DNA from: an uncultured bacterium
GTDB taxonomy: Bacteria > Bacillota_I > Bacilli_A > RF39 > UBA660
DNA: 64,000 bases
Reading direction: 5' to 3'
Assembly (NCBI GenBank): GCA_946560065.1
Contig: CAMNUE010000001.1
Location: 250,805 to 314,804, forward strand
The translations under genes were made by a program, and so were the position numbers. Below, one piece after another: positions 7,749-17,545 of this stretch (within the stretch, counting starts at the first letter, position 1; every line of letters begins with the position of its first letter). The notes under the pieces were generated by a model. The model was not told the DNA's origin. It made no database searches and worked only from the letters and a program-made list of their open reading frames with translations.

Positions 7749-8111
7749 CATCAACCAGCAGATGTTGAGTATTTTGAAAGTTCTGATTTTCTATTTATAT
7801 TTGACGACGAAGAACTAATAGGAATGGGTGAGGTAAGACACAATCTCCAAAAACTTGGAGAAGAAACAATTGGTCACATGGCTTGCGGAATCAGACCATC
7901 AAAAAGAAAACAAGGTTATGCTGAAAAATCAATAGAATTAATGTTAGAAATACTTAAAGAATCTGGATTAGAAGAAGCGATTATTTGCCATTACGCCGAA
8001 AATAACATTACTCCAAAAATTGCCAAAAAATTAGGATTTACATACCGCAATAGTGTCGTATCAGAAGTAAGTAAAAAAGAAATAAAATGCCACGTTAAAA
8101 AATTAAAATAA
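7749..8111 (+). pseudogene. GNAT acetyltransferase, 5'-truncated by element insertion
   Basis: Coding similarity begins at about 7749 (HQPADVEYFESSDFLFIFDD) without a start codon and runs to a stop at 8111. The CoA-binding motif region is present (GIRPSKRKQGYAEKSIELML), as are the usual late segments (AENNITPKIAKKLGFTY). The N-terminal part of the fold is missing and should lie at the left end of the element. An internal ATG at 7824 could at most yield a fragment. This marks the integration site of the element. Confidence 0.75.
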
Positions 8112-8147
8112 TAAATCATTACAATATTGAAATAGGGGGGTTCTTAT

Positions 8148-9104
8148 ATGCCTAATGATTTTAACCAAAACATGTTAAACACTATAAAAAGGTGTGAAGG
8201 TTTCATAATAGAAGATGAAGCATTCAAAAAAGGATTTTCCGAAATTTATCCATTTACAACTGAAAATATCTCTGGTTACATTGACTTCTTCGATTTAAAA
8301 GATAAATCACTTTTGACGGTAGGTTCATCACTAGATCAATTACTAAATGCAGTACTTTTCGATTGTAAAGACATAACCGTTCTAGATATAAATCCAAACA
8401 CCAAGCATTACTTTTATTTGAAACTCGCAGCTTTACTAGAACTTAATAGAAAAGAATTTTTAGAGTTTCTTCGATATAAAGATTTTCCAAAAGTATTTAA
8501 AGATAATTATCAAGTTTTTAATAAAACTTTATTTAATGAATTCAAATCAACTCTTAGACTTTTAGATTATGAGTCATACTTATTATGGGATGAAGTTATT
8601 CAAAACTATGAGTCAAGAAAGATTAGAAACAGATTATTTTCACTAGATGAAGAGCGAACTTCAGTAATCATTAGTTGTAACCCATATCTCTCATCTGAAA
8701 CTTCCTATCTAGAAACCAGAAATAAAATTAAAAAAGTTTTTCCTAAATTTATCACTTGCGATATAGAAAAAGCCTCTTTAGATAGAAGTTATGATAATAT
8801 TTGGTTATCAAATATCGGAACTCATGTAGACCTAAATACGCTGAAAAAGATAGTCGATAAAGTTAGTCAACACCTAAATATAGATGGAACACTTCTAATT
8901 AGTTACCTATATTCAACAACTATTTCTACAAAATACCAAGATGATTGGCAAGAAATATATAATCTCGATGAAACATTTAAAATCTTTGCTGAATATAATC
9001 CAACTCTAAAGGATTTTCTGGGTATAAGAGACTTTAGATTTAATTTTGATTCTCAGCACGATTCAGTTTTAATTTACAAAAACAAAAAAAATATAATAAC
9101 ATAA
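8148..9104 (+). CDS. DUF3419-like protein (BtaA-like SAM-dependent transferase family), paralogue 1
   Basis: A 318-aa protein. The segment IYPFTTENISGYIDFFDLKD followed by LTVGSSLDQLLNAVLFDCKD and ITVLDINPNT looks like a Rossmann methyltransferase-type SAM pocket (VGSS as motif I, DINPN as the acidic beta-2 end). The pattern fits the DUF3419/BtaA family, which transfers the aminocarboxypropyl group of SAM in known members. A shorter paralogue is encoded at 21908-22666 with the same core. The ribosome site is a strong AGGGGGG. It is followed after 32 nt by the next gene. The substrate is unknown. Confidence 0.6.
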   Translation: MPNDFNQNMLNTIKRCEGFIIEDEAFKKGFSEIYPFTTENISGYIDFFDLKDKSLLTVGSSLDQLLNAVLFDCKDITVLDINPNTKHYFYLKLAALLELNRKEFLEFLRYKDFPKVFKDNYQVFNKTLFNEFKSTLRLLDYESYLLWDEVIQNYESRKIRNRLFSLDEERTSVIISCNPYLSSETSYLETRNKIKKVFPKFITCDIEKASLDRSYDNIWLSNIGTHVDLNTLKKIVDKVSQHLNIDGTLLISYLYSTTISTKYQDDWQEIYNLDETFKIFAEYNPTLKDFLGIRDFRFNFDSQHDSVLIYKNKKNIIT

Positions 9105-9136
9105 AATTATAACAATAAGGAAGAGGTATAAAACTA

Positions 9137-10033
9137 ATGGAAGAATTATTAGAAAAATATTATGAATATTTTTTAAAACTAAATCATGATGATAGAAAAG
9201 ACTTTAGAAATTTTTATAATCTAATTGTAAATAAGTACGATATAGAAGCTAATGCAAATCTAACAAAAGAATTTCGAGAATATCAAAAACTTTTTAATGT
9301 TTTGGATTCTTTAGGTGGTACAAGAGCAAGAACTATGTCAGTAGAATTAAGAAAAAAAAGATTTGAAAGAAAAAGATTATCCTTTGATTTCTTTGAAGCA
9401 CCTGATAATTTGTATGCTACAGCTGGAAGAGATTTTGAAAATAGTTTTGTTCATACTCAGACTCGTAGTGAAAATGTTCTATGCAAAGCCTATCTTTCTA
9501 TAAAACCAGAAGCCTATATTACAGCAACAATAAAACTACAAGAATTTATTAATCATTTATTTCAAGAATATCCAATAGAAGAAATTGGCAATTGTAAATT
9601 TAGAAGTGTACCAGCAAACGATGCTATTGTTCTACGATTAACTTCTAAGAAGCAACTAGATGAGTTAACAGAATTCGTACAAAATAATAATGAAATAAAA
9701 GACAACCTAGATTTGCCTAATCCATTTATCCCTCAATTAAAAGGAATTGGAATAATGCCAGATGACGGAAAAAGTTATAATGATTTTGTAACAAGTGCCC
9801 TTTGGAATTACATGTTACAATGCAAGAATGAAGAACAAGAGGTTACTGCATCAGGCCTTATTCAATTTATTCAAACTACAGACTTTAAAAAGCCATTCAC
9901 AGAAGAAGAAGTCTCAATCCCAGAATATAGAGAAGTAATTATATCTAAATTAATGAGTATTTCTGATAAAGAAATAATTGAAAGAGTAATATCTTCTGGC
10001 GAATATGAAAATGAAGATAAAAAAACATATTAA
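9137..10033 (+). CDS. Hypothetical protein, faint HopA1-like core
   Basis: A 298-aa soluble protein without a signal peptide. The middle (CKAYLSIKPEAYITATIKLQ ... CKFRSVPAND, then AIVLRLTSKKQLDELTEF) has a strand-helix-strand layout recalling the HopA1 family, but the match is by pattern only. It is probably co-transcribed with the DUF3419-like gene and ends at a strong terminator (10039-10065). Function unknown. Confidence 0.5.
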   Translation: MEELLEKYYEYFLKLNHDDRKDFRNFYNLIVNKYDIEANANLTKEFREYQKLFNVLDSLGGTRARTMSVELRKKRFERKRLSFDFFEAPDNLYATAGRDFENSFVHTQTRSENVLCKAYLSIKPEAYITATIKLQEFINHLFQEYPIEEIGNCKFRSVPANDAIVLRLTSKKQLDELTEFVQNNNEIKDNLDLPNPFIPQLKGIGIMPDDGKSYNDFVTSALWNYMLQCKNEEQEVTASGLIQFIQTTDFKKPFTEEEVSIPEYREVIISKLMSISDKEIIERVISSGEYENEDKKTY

Positions 10034-10038
10034 TATTA

Positions 10039-10065
10039 AATTCTCTCTAAAAGAGAATTTTTTTT
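10039..10065 (+). terminator. Intrinsic terminator
   Basis: AATTCTCT (10039-10046) pairs with AGAGAATT (10052-10059), followed by a T-run. Confidence 0.8.
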
Positions 10066-10086
10066 ATTCCAAAATAAATGTTTTTC

Positions 10087-10116
10087 TTGACAAGTGTACA
10101 TGAATACACATATAAT
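10087..10116 (+). promoter_or_regulatory. Consensus sigma-A promoter with an embedded dyad
   Basis: TTGACA (10087-10092), an 18-bp spacer and TATAAT (10111-10116). The spacer contains GTGTA (10094-10098) and its inverted partner TACAC (10105-10109), a possible repressor site. It drives the AAA-CYTH gene. Confidence 0.7.
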
Positions 10117-10162
10117 TAAAATGTAAGGGAAACAATAATTACCTTATAGGGGAGGAATATTT

Positions 10163-11272
10163 ATGAAATGTCTAAAAGTTGCTTTAACAGGAGGGCCATG
10201 TGGAGGAAAGACCACTTCAATAGATACTATTGTTGAGGAATTCTCAGAGAAAGGCTATAGAGTCCTAATCGTACCAGAGGCTGCTACAATCCTAATTAAT
10301 ATGGGAATAAAACCATTTGGCGATAATAAAATCGATAATGTTGAATTTCAAAGACTAGTAATTGACTTACAATTAAAATTAGAAAGCTACGCAGAAAAGA
10401 TAGCTAATCAGTCAAATAAACCAACAATTATTTTATGTGATAGAGGTATTATGGATGATAAAGCTTACGTTACAAAAGAAGAATTTATAATGTTGCTAAA
10501 AGAAAGAGACTTAACTCAATTTGATGTAATGAATTTCTATGATTTAGTTATTCATCTTGTAACAGCTGCTAATGGTAAAGAAGAATTCTATACATTAGAT
10601 AACAATGCCGCTAGATCTGAAACACCAGCAGAAGCCCGTGAGAAAGATCGTAAGACTTTAGATGCTTGGCTTGGACATGATAACTTAAAAATAATTGGAA
10701 ACAGTACTGACTTTAAAACAAAGATTTCTAATGTTGTAAAAGAAGTTTATTTCATGGTAAATCGTCCATATCCTGTTCAATGTCAAGAAAAATACCTTGT
10801 TGATGATATAGACATCTCTAATATAGATAGATTTAGTCCTACTAAATTAAACATAGAACAGTATATAAAATCATCAGATAACGGTGAAGTTATGTATCGA
10901 AAAACAACATGTGACGGAGAAACTAAGTATACAGAAATCACTAAAATTAACACAGGTATCAACAACGAAAGAATCAAGAAAAGAAGAAATATCAGTGAAA
11001 ATGAATACTATAGTCACATACCAACTACAGAAACTCCTATTAGAAAAGTAAGATATTGTTTTGACTATAATGAACAAAACTTTAGACTAGATATTTTTGA
11101 TGATGGGTTGAAACTTCTAGAAATAGAAGACACGAACAAAACAAGAAAAAGAAATATTCCAGATTATTTATCTGTAATTGAAAATGTCACAACAAATGAA
11201 ACATATCGTAATAGTTCAATTTATTCAAAGAAAAATACAAAGAATAAAACAAAAGAAAAAATTGCTAGTTAA
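10163..11272 (+). CDS. AAA_28-type NTPase fused to a CYTH-like triphosphate tunnel domain
   Basis: A 369-aa protein. Residues 5-200 form a P-loop kinase-like domain: Walker A GGPCGGKT (10-17), an IILCDRGIMDDKAYV segment (89-103) with Asp93/Arg94. This matches the AAA_28 family, related to NadR-type kinases. Residues 205-320 follow the CYTH order: a KYLV start, a beta-rich core with YRKTT and YTEITK, NISENEY, then IRKVRYCFD and FRLDIFDDGLKLLEIE. The hallmark ExExK at the start of CYTH is QxQxK here (206-210). The final 40 residues are basic and probably disordered. It has its own consensus promoter and is followed by a small partner gene 14 nt later. The substrate is not known. Confidence 0.75.
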   Translation: MKCLKVALTGGPCGGKTTSIDTIVEEFSEKGYRVLIVPEAATILINMGIKPFGDNKIDNVEFQRLVIDLQLKLESYAEKIANQSNKPTIILCDRGIMDDKAYVTKEEFIMLLKERDLTQFDVMNFYDLVIHLVTAANGKEEFYTLDNNAARSETPAEAREKDRKTLDAWLGHDNLKIIGNSTDFKTKISNVVKEVYFMVNRPYPVQCQEKYLVDDIDISNIDRFSPTKLNIEQYIKSSDNGEVMYRKTTCDGETKYTEITKINTGINNERIKKRRNISENEYYSHIPTTETPIRKVRYCFDYNEQNFRLDIFDDGLKLLEIEDTNKTRKRNIPDYLSVIENVTTNETYRNSSIYSKKNTKNKTKEKIAS

Positions 11273-11286
11273 AAAGGAGAAAATAA

Positions 11287-11982
11287 ATGTTATTATATAA
11301 TAAATTAGAAGATAGTATCGATATCTATAATATGGAGGCAAAAAAAGAAGAAATAAAAAAGTATCGCGAAAGAGTCTTACGTCAACATAAAAAGAAAGAA
11401 CCATTATTCTACTATTTAAAAACAAACTGCCTAGATACAATCAAATCTTTAAAGGATGCTTCAAATATTGATATCAGATTACTATCTTATGACAATAGTA
11501 CTGTACTAGACTATGGCAGCTATTCAAATATCTATGAAGTAGCCCCAGTAGACTTAGATAGTGACCAAGAAGATATAATAGAAGCCTATATTAATGGTTA
11601 TTATGATAAACTCTCGGTGACAAACGTCTTTCAGTTTAATTGGAAAAAAGAAGATGATGAAGAACTTTTCAGACTATTAAAGCCAAAAAATTATTACATT
11701 TCCAGTACTAACAGTCACGGTAATGTTTATGAAATAGATGACTTACTAAACCTTCCAAGAAACCTTTACTTACTTCATCTTTTGCAACAAGGAAAATATG
11801 CAAAAGTTGCAGATGAAAATATCAATAAATTATTAAAAATGTTTGAAGTAGAGTATATTAAAAATGTTAAATTAAAAGAAATAGAAGAAATGTTAGAAAC
11901 AGGTCTAGTAGATGGTACTATTGAGGGAACAATAAAAAGAGCGGAAACAGGTTCTAAGATATATCAAAAAATTAAAAAATAA
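11287..11982 (+). CDS. Hypothetical protein downstream of the AAA-CYTH gene
   Basis: A 231-aa soluble protein starting behind AAAAGGAGA. It is helical at both ends, with a mixed centre rich in Asp and Tyr (APVDLDSDQEDIIEAYINGY). No family is recognised. It sits 14 nt after the AAA-CYTH gene and before a terminator, so the two probably form a two-gene operon and may act together. Confidence 0.65.
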   Translation: MLLYNKLEDSIDIYNMEAKKEEIKKYRERVLRQHKKKEPLFYYLKTNCLDTIKSLKDASNIDIRLLSYDNSTVLDYGSYSNIYEVAPVDLDSDQEDIIEAYINGYYDKLSVTNVFQFNWKKEDDEELFRLLKPKNYYISSTNSHGNVYEIDDLLNLPRNLYLLHLLQQGKYAKVADENINKLLKMFEVEYIKNVKLKEIEEMLETGLVDGTIEGTIKRAETGSKIYQKIKK

Positions 11983-11994
11983 CTCTAAAAGAAG

Positions 11995-12030
11995 AGTAGT
12001 GAAAGCATGTAGCTGAAAATCACTACTTTT
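11995..12030 (+). terminator. Intrinsic terminator
   Basis: AGTAGTGA (11995-12002) pairs with TCACTACT (12020-12027), followed by T residues. Confidence 0.75.
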
Positions 12031-12154
12031 TATTTACAATAAAATTCATGAACATAATATCTTTTTATTTTTACTCATGTTATAATGTTATTATGATAGG
12101 AGAAGAGTAGTAAGTAAATATATAAAAAGAAAGAATATAAAAGAAGGTGACTAA

Positions 12155-14779
12155 ATGAAAGATGATCGATTTTATACAATGAGTAATGATGAAATATTTA
12201 AAAGATTTCAAACTAATGAGAATGGGCTAAGTAGTAGAGAAGCTCAAAGAAGATTAGAAAAAAATGGTAAGAATGAATTACCAAGAAAAAAACCAGATAG
12301 TATATTAAAAATATTTATTACTGAATTATTAGATCCAATTGTTTTACTACTAATAGTCGCAATAATTGCTTCCCTTATAGTAGGTGAAGTAGTTGATGCA
12401 GTAGCTATTGCTTTTATCATCACTGTTGATTTAGTAATGGGAACATTCCAAGAAAAGAAAGCCTCAAATACTGCCGAAGCTTTATCTAATCTCGTAAGAG
12501 AAAAAGTTAAAGTAGCAAGAGACGGAAAAGAGGTACTAGTTGATTCGACTGAATTAACAATAGGAGATTATGTTTATTTAGAGTCCGGTGACAAAATAGC
12601 CGCAGACTTAAGAATAATCGAATCTCACAATTTTACAGTTGATGAATCAATATTAACTGGAGAAAGTTTAGCAGTAGAGAAAAACTCTAAGAAACTTCAA
12701 AATAAATCTCTTGCAATTACATCTCAGACAAACATGTTATTTGCTGGAACAAGTGTTGTAACAGGACGTGCTAGAGCCATCGTTGTAAAAGTAGCTCTAG
12801 CAACAGAAATAGGTAAAATAGCCAGTACAATTAATGAAACAAAAGAAGAGAAGTCTCCTCTAACAATCAGAGTAGAAAATTTTTCAAAACAAATTACTTT
12901 ATTAATTGCTATTATCTCAGTGATAATTGCCATTTTACTAGCAACAAAAAATGTTCCACTAGAAGAAATACTTCTATCTGTTGTAGCCTTAGGAGTATCT
13001 GCAATGCCAGAGGGCTTACCATTAGCCTTAACAATGGCCCTAACAATAGCCTCTAATAAAATGGCTAAACATAAAGTAGTAGCCAGAAAGCTTCATTCAG
13101 TTGAGTCACTTGGAAGCTGTACTGTAATCGCAAGTGATAAAACAGGAACTTTAACCGTTAATGAGCAAACTGCCAAGAAGATAGTATTACCAAATAATTT
13201 AGAATATATGGTGACAGGTTCCGGTTATTCTGTTAATGGAAGTGTTACAGGAGAAAGAATAGAATATGCTAAAGAAATGGCTCTACTAGGAATGATAAAT
13301 AATGAAGCTAAATTTAGCAAGGATGAACGTATTGGTGATTCAATAGACATAGCGTTCCTAGTTTTAGCAGAAAAATTAAAATTAAAAACAAATGATATCG
13401 AAATATTAGAAACAATTCCATATGAATCAGCTAATAAGTATTCAGCAGTATTCTATAAGAAAAATAATGAAACATATTGTACTATAAAAGGCTCTTTGGA
13501 AACTGTAACTTCTTTTTGTAAAAGTATTAATCTAAGAAAGGATTTCGATGTTAAAAAATTAGAAGAACAAAATGAAAATCTTGCTAAAGATGGTTACCGA
13601 GTAATAGCTATTGCTAATGGTAAAATAAAAGCAAAGGACAATTATACAGAAAAAGATATTCAAGATTTATGTTTTATGGGAATGGTTGGCTTCATCGATC
13701 CTATTCGTAAAGAAGCAGTACCAGCTATTAAAAAATGTACAACTGCTGGTATTAAGGTCTTAATGATTACAGGAGATCATCCACTAACAGCCTTTAAAAT
13801 AGCCAAAGATTTAAAATTAACTAAGGACTTTGATGATGTAACAACAGGAGATGAAGTAGAAAAATATTTGAAGGGACCAGAAGAAGAATTTGATGAATTC
13901 GTAAAAAGTAAAAAGATATTCACAAGAGTTACACCATTAGAAAAATTAAAGATAGTTGAATCTTTAAAAAGACAAGGTGAATTTGTTGCAGTAACAGGTG
14001 ATGGTGTTAACGATGCTCCAGCTTTACGTGCAGCTAACGTTGGTATCGCTATGGGAAGCGGTACTGATATAGCCCGTGAGACTGCCAAGATGATTGTAAT
14101 GGATGATAACTTTAAATCAATCGTTAATGGCGTATTAGAAGGAAGAGTTGCATATGCCAATATTCGAAAAATAATTTATTTCTTAATCTCTAATGGTTTA
14201 GCAGAAGTCTTATTTTTCACACTAGCAATTGTTTGTGATATGCCAATGCCATTAGTTGCAATTCAACTATTATGGTTAAATGTTGTAACTGACGGTATTC
14301 AAGACTTTGCCTTATCATTTGAAAAGGCTGAAAAAGATATTATGAAAGAAAAGCCACGTAGTCCAAAAGAGAACCTTTTTGATAAAACATTAATAGAAGA
14401 AATAGCTATATCAGGTATAACAATAGGTCTCCTTGTTTTCGCACTATGGTTCTATTTACTTAGAATAGTTCATGTTGAAGTAACAACAGCCAGAGCTTAT
14501 GTAATGGCTTTAATGATTATTATTCAAAATATTCATGCATTTAATTGCCGCAGTGAGAAAAGTAGTGTTTTCACAATTTCTCCAATAAGTAATCCTATCT
14601 TCATCATAGGCGTAATTGGTTCAATGATTTTAGGAATCGCTGTAATGGAAATTGATTTCCTATCAATCTTCTTAAAAACAACATCAATCCCAGCCACAAA
14701 CTTACTTGGATTATTTTGTTTAGGTTTATCAATATTAGTTATAATGGAATGCTATAAAAAAATTAAATATCATAAATAA
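12155..14779 (+). CDS. P-type cation-transporting ATPase (Ca2+-ATPase-like, P2 type)
   Basis: An 874-aa membrane pump, the usual length for P2 ATPases. In order: an N-terminal cation ATPase domain (SSREAQRRLEKNGKNELP), the actuator loop with TGES (168-171), M4 with PEGLP (285-289), the phosphorylation site SDKTGT with Asp328, the MITGDHP hinge, and TGDGVNDAPAL followed by MGSGTDIARETA. Six C-terminal membrane helices follow. The M4 motif agrees with Ca2+ (SERCA/PMCA-like) pumps, though Mn2+ or Na+ cannot be excluded. It exports the ion from the cytosol using ATP. The ribosome site is GAAGGTG. It stands alone between a terminator and tkt. Confidence 0.9.
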   Translation: MKDDRFYTMSNDEIFKRFQTNENGLSSREAQRRLEKNGKNELPRKKPDSILKIFITELLDPIVLLLIVAIIASLIVGEVVDAVAIAFIITVDLVMGTFQEKKASNTAEALSNLVREKVKVARDGKEVLVDSTELTIGDYVYLESGDKIAADLRIIESHNFTVDESILTGESLAVEKNSKKLQNKSLAITSQTNMLFAGTSVVTGRARAIVVKVALATEIGKIASTINETKEEKSPLTIRVENFSKQITLLIAIISVIIAILLATKNVPLEEILLSVVALGVSAMPEGLPLALTMALTIASNKMAKHKVVARKLHSVESLGSCTVIASDKTGTLTVNEQTAKKIVLPNNLEYMVTGSGYSVNGSVTGERIEYAKEMALLGMINNEAKFSKDERIGDSIDIAFLVLAEKLKLKTNDIEILETIPYESANKYSAVFYKKNNETYCTIKGSLETVTSFCKSINLRKDFDVKKLEEQNENLAKDGYRVIAIANGKIKAKDNYTEKDIQDLCFMGMVGFIDPIRKEAVPAIKKCTTAGIKVLMITGDHPLTAFKIAKDLKLTKDFDDVTTGDEVEKYLKGPEEEFDEFVKSKKIFTRVTPLEKLKIVESLKRQGEFVAVTGDGVNDAPALRAANVGIAMGSGTDIARETAKMIVMDDNFKSIVNGVLEGRVAYANIRKIIYFLISNGLAEVLFFTLAIVCDMPMPLVAIQLLWLNVVTDGIQDFALSFEKAEKDIMKEKPRSPKENLFDKTLIEEIAISGITIGLLVFALWFYLLRIVHVEVTTARAYVMALMIIIQNIHAFNCRSEKSSVFTISPISNPIFIIGVIGSMILGIAVMEIDFLSIFLKTTSIPATNLLGLFCLGLSILVIMECYKKIKYHK

Positions 14780-14823
14780 ATATAGAATATGGTATAATAT
14801 ATATCGATGGGAGTGATATTATC

Positions 14824-16815
14824 ATGATGAATCAAATAAAAGATGTATCCGAAATTAATCAAGAAAAAATAATTGATCAGATAAGATGTTTAGGAATTGA
14901 CATGATAAATGAAGCCAGAAGTGGACATCCAGGAATTGTTTTAGGAGCAGCGCCAGCAATCTATGCCCTATATGCGCATCATTTAAGAATGGACCCAGCT
15001 AATCCAAATTACTTTAATAGAGATAGGTTTGTAATGTCTGCAGGACATGGGTCAGCTTTGTTATATGCAACTTTATATATGGCGGGTTATGATTTAAGTA
15101 TTGATGACTTAAAAAACTTCAGACAACTAGATTCTAAAACACCTGGACATCCAGAATATGGAATAACACCAGGAGTTGATTGCACAACAGGTCCATTAGG
15201 TCAAGGTTTTGCAACAGCAGTAGGTATGGCTATGGCTGAAGCTAACTTAAGAACACGTTACAATGAAGGAAAAAAAGAAATAATTGATTTCTACACTTAC
15301 GTATTATGTGGTGATGGCGATTTGATGGAGGGAATTTCCTATGAAGCAGCATCACTTGCGGGAAGTCTAAAATTAAATAAATTAATCGTCTTATATGATT
15401 CAAATAATATTTGCCTAGATGGAAAAACATCAGATACATTCAATGATAATGTCGCAATGCGCTTTATTTCTCAAGGATGGAACGTCATAACGGTAGAAGA
15501 CGGTAATAGTTTTGAATTAGTATCAAAAGCAATTGAAGAAGCAAAGACAAGTATCGATAAACCTACATTAATTGAAATGAAAACAACAATTGGAAAATAT
15601 TCTACCTTAGAAGGAACGAACAAAGTTCATGGAACTCCGCTATCAAAAGAAGATATTTCTTCTATTAAAGAAAAGCTAGGTATTCGTGACATACCATTCA
15701 CTATTTCACAAAATACCTGTGATGAATTTAGATTTTTAATTAATGAAAGATGTAAGAATTTAAGTGATAAGTTCACAAAGAATATTCAAGGTCTATCAGA
15801 AGAAGCTCAACAAGAATTAACTTATTTCATGGGCGAAAATAAAAAAATAGATTTTGTTGATTTAATCTATGATGCTCCTGAAAATAAAATAGAAGCTCCA
15901 AGAGATACATCTTCAAAAATTTTGAACTCAATTGTTCCAAGACATCCTTATTTAATTGGTGGCTCTGCAGATTTATTTGCTGCCAACAAAACATATATAA
16001 AAGAAGGTGGCAATTTCCAAAGAGAAAACTATTTAGGAAAAAATATCTTCTTTGGTGTTAGAGAGCATGCAATGGGAGCAATTCTAAATGGTTTAAGCCT
16101 TTGTGGTTTTAGACCATATGGCTCAACATTCTTGTCATTTAGTGACTATCTAAAGCCAGCGTTAAGACTTACAACACTTATGAATCTACCAAATATTTAT
16201 ATCTTTACTCATGATTCTATAAGTGTCGGAGAAGATGGTCCAACACATCAACCAGTAGAACAATTGCTAGACTTAAGAATCTTACCAAATATGGATACTT
16301 TTAGACCGGCTGATGCTAATGAAGTAATTGGTACATATAAAGCAATCTTCGAAAAAGAAAGTGGGCCAAGTGCTATAACTTTATCACGTAATAAATTACC
16401 AATCTTAGAGTACACAAAAGCCAACGAAGTAGAAAAGGGTGGTTATGTCGTAATTGACACCATTCGTAAACCAGATGGTATTATAATTTCTAGTGGTGAA
16501 GAATTACATCAAGTAATTGAAGCCGCTAAAAATCTTAAAACTAAAGGAATTGAGTTACGTGTAGTTTCAATGCCAAACTTAAACAGATTTATGAATCAAA
16601 GCAAAGAATACATCGAAAGTGTTTTACCAGTAGAAATAAGAAAAGTCGTTGTTGAAGCCTCACCGTCATATTCTTGGAATTGCCTAATCTTTAATGATAA
16701 ATACATTATTTCTCAAGAAGAATATGGTACAAGTGGTAAATGGCAAGATGTCTACAAAAAATTCGGATTTGATGCCAAAAGTCTAGAAGAAAAAATCGAA
16801 AAACTTCTAAAATAA
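14824..16815 (+). CDS. tkt: Transketolase
   Basis: A 663-aa thiamine-diphosphate enzyme of the non-oxidative pentose phosphate pathway, full length for the family. The thiamine-diphosphate motif is GDGDLMEGISYEAASLAG followed by YDSNN. The pyrimidine domain has REHAMGAILNGLSL, and DSISVGEDGPTHQP is the conserved sugar-phosphate segment. GGGAGTGAT precedes the ATG at 14824; a second ATG follows directly. A TATAAT lies at 14793-14798. The following genes are a SirA-like protein and YneF, the same order as in Bacillus subtilis. Confidence 0.96.
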   Translation: MMNQIKDVSEINQEKIIDQIRCLGIDMINEARSGHPGIVLGAAPAIYALYAHHLRMDPANPNYFNRDRFVMSAGHGSALLYATLYMAGYDLSIDDLKNFRQLDSKTPGHPEYGITPGVDCTTGPLGQGFATAVGMAMAEANLRTRYNEGKKEIIDFYTYVLCGDGDLMEGISYEAASLAGSLKLNKLIVLYDSNNICLDGKTSDTFNDNVAMRFISQGWNVITVEDGNSFELVSKAIEEAKTSIDKPTLIEMKTTIGKYSTLEGTNKVHGTPLSKEDISSIKEKLGIRDIPFTISQNTCDEFRFLINERCKNLSDKFTKNIQGLSEEAQQELTYFMGENKKIDFVDLIYDAPENKIEAPRDTSSKILNSIVPRHPYLIGGSADLFAANKTYIKEGGNFQRENYLGKNIFFGVREHAMGAILNGLSLCGFRPYGSTFLSFSDYLKPALRLTTLMNLPNIYIFTHDSISVGEDGPTHQPVEQLLDLRILPNMDTFRPADANEVIGTYKAIFEKESGPSAITLSRNKLPILEYTKANEVEKGGYVVIDTIRKPDGIIISSGEELHQVIEAAKNLKTKGIELRVVSMPNLNRFMNQSKEYIESVLPVEIRKVVVEASPSYSWNCLIFNDKYIISQEEYGTSGKWQDVYKKFGFDAKSLEEKIEKLLK

Positions 16816-16862
16816 AACAAATATAGACTTTCAAATTTGTTACCATAATTTTGGTGATAAAA

Positions 16863-17294
16863 ATGAAAGTCTATTATATTTTTAGATTAAAAAAAGAATT
16901 CATAAATCTCTATAAAGATAACCCAAGTGTTTTATTTAATATTCTTAAAAGTATTTACTTTCTTGATAAAACTGAAGTCGATTATGGCTATAATTTATTC
17001 AATCAATTAATTTCTCCATATAAGAAAAATGAGTTAGATAAAAATCTCTATGTAAAACTTCACAAGGAAATTCCTTATTCTAAGAGAAAAGATACTCATT
17101 GTATCAATAATCTTTATAAAGATGAAATAAGTCGTTTAGTTGTAAATAACTTTTATTTAAAATTAGAAGTAGAACAAGAAAACTCTAGTTTCTTTGAAAT
17201 TCTAAATCAAGAATTAGATAATCTCTTTGTTTGCTCCTTCAAAAATATTGATTTCTTCTTTCTAAGTGAATATCTGCGAAAAGAACTTGTCTAA
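16863..17294 (+). CDS. sirA: SirA-like sporulation inhibitor of replication
   Basis: A 143-aa protein. The N-terminus MKVYYIFRLKKEFINLYKDN resembles Bacillus SirA (a hydrophobic strand, then a KEEF-type motif), as do the length and the Tyr/Phe-rich helical remainder. The main argument is position: between tkt and yneF, exactly where sirA sits in B. subtilis. SirA binds DnaA domain I and blocks new replication when sporulation starts. ATG 16863 is chosen because GGTGAT (16853-16858) lies 4 nt upstream. Direct sequence similarity is weak, so the name is tentative. Confidence 0.6.
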   Translation: MKVYYIFRLKKEFINLYKDNPSVLFNILKSIYFLDKTEVDYGYNLFNQLISPYKKNELDKNLYVKLHKEIPYSKRKDTHCINNLYKDEISRLVVNNFYLKLEVEQENSSFFEILNQELDNLFVCSFKNIDFFFLSEYLRKELV

Positions 17295-17335
17295 TATCCG
17301 TTTTTTAGGTAAAATAAGCATAAGGAGATGAATTT

Positions 17336-17545
17336 ATGTTACATGATATATTATTAGTAGTAGTCGGACTTCTTCTCGGCTTAGTAATAGGTTTCTTCGC
17401 TGCAAGAACATTTATGCAAAAATACTTAAAGAAGAATCCACCAATCAATGAAGATATGATTAAAGCTTTAATGATGCAAATGGGAAGGAAACCAAATCAA
17501 AAACAAATTAATCAAATGATGAAAGCAATGGAAAAGTATCAATAA
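17336..17545 (+). CDS. yneF: UPF0154 membrane protein YneF
   Basis: A 69-aa protein with one N-terminal membrane helix ([19 protein letters not shown]) and the conserved tail [20 protein letters not shown] and [11 protein letters not shown], diagnostic of UPF0154. The function is unknown. It follows the SirA-like gene as in Bacillus. The stop codon lies inside the terminator stem (17532-17561). Confidence 0.93.
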   Translation: MLHDILLVVVGLLLGLVIGFFAARTFMQKYLKKNPPINEDMIKALMMQMGRKPNQKQINQMMKAMEKYQ

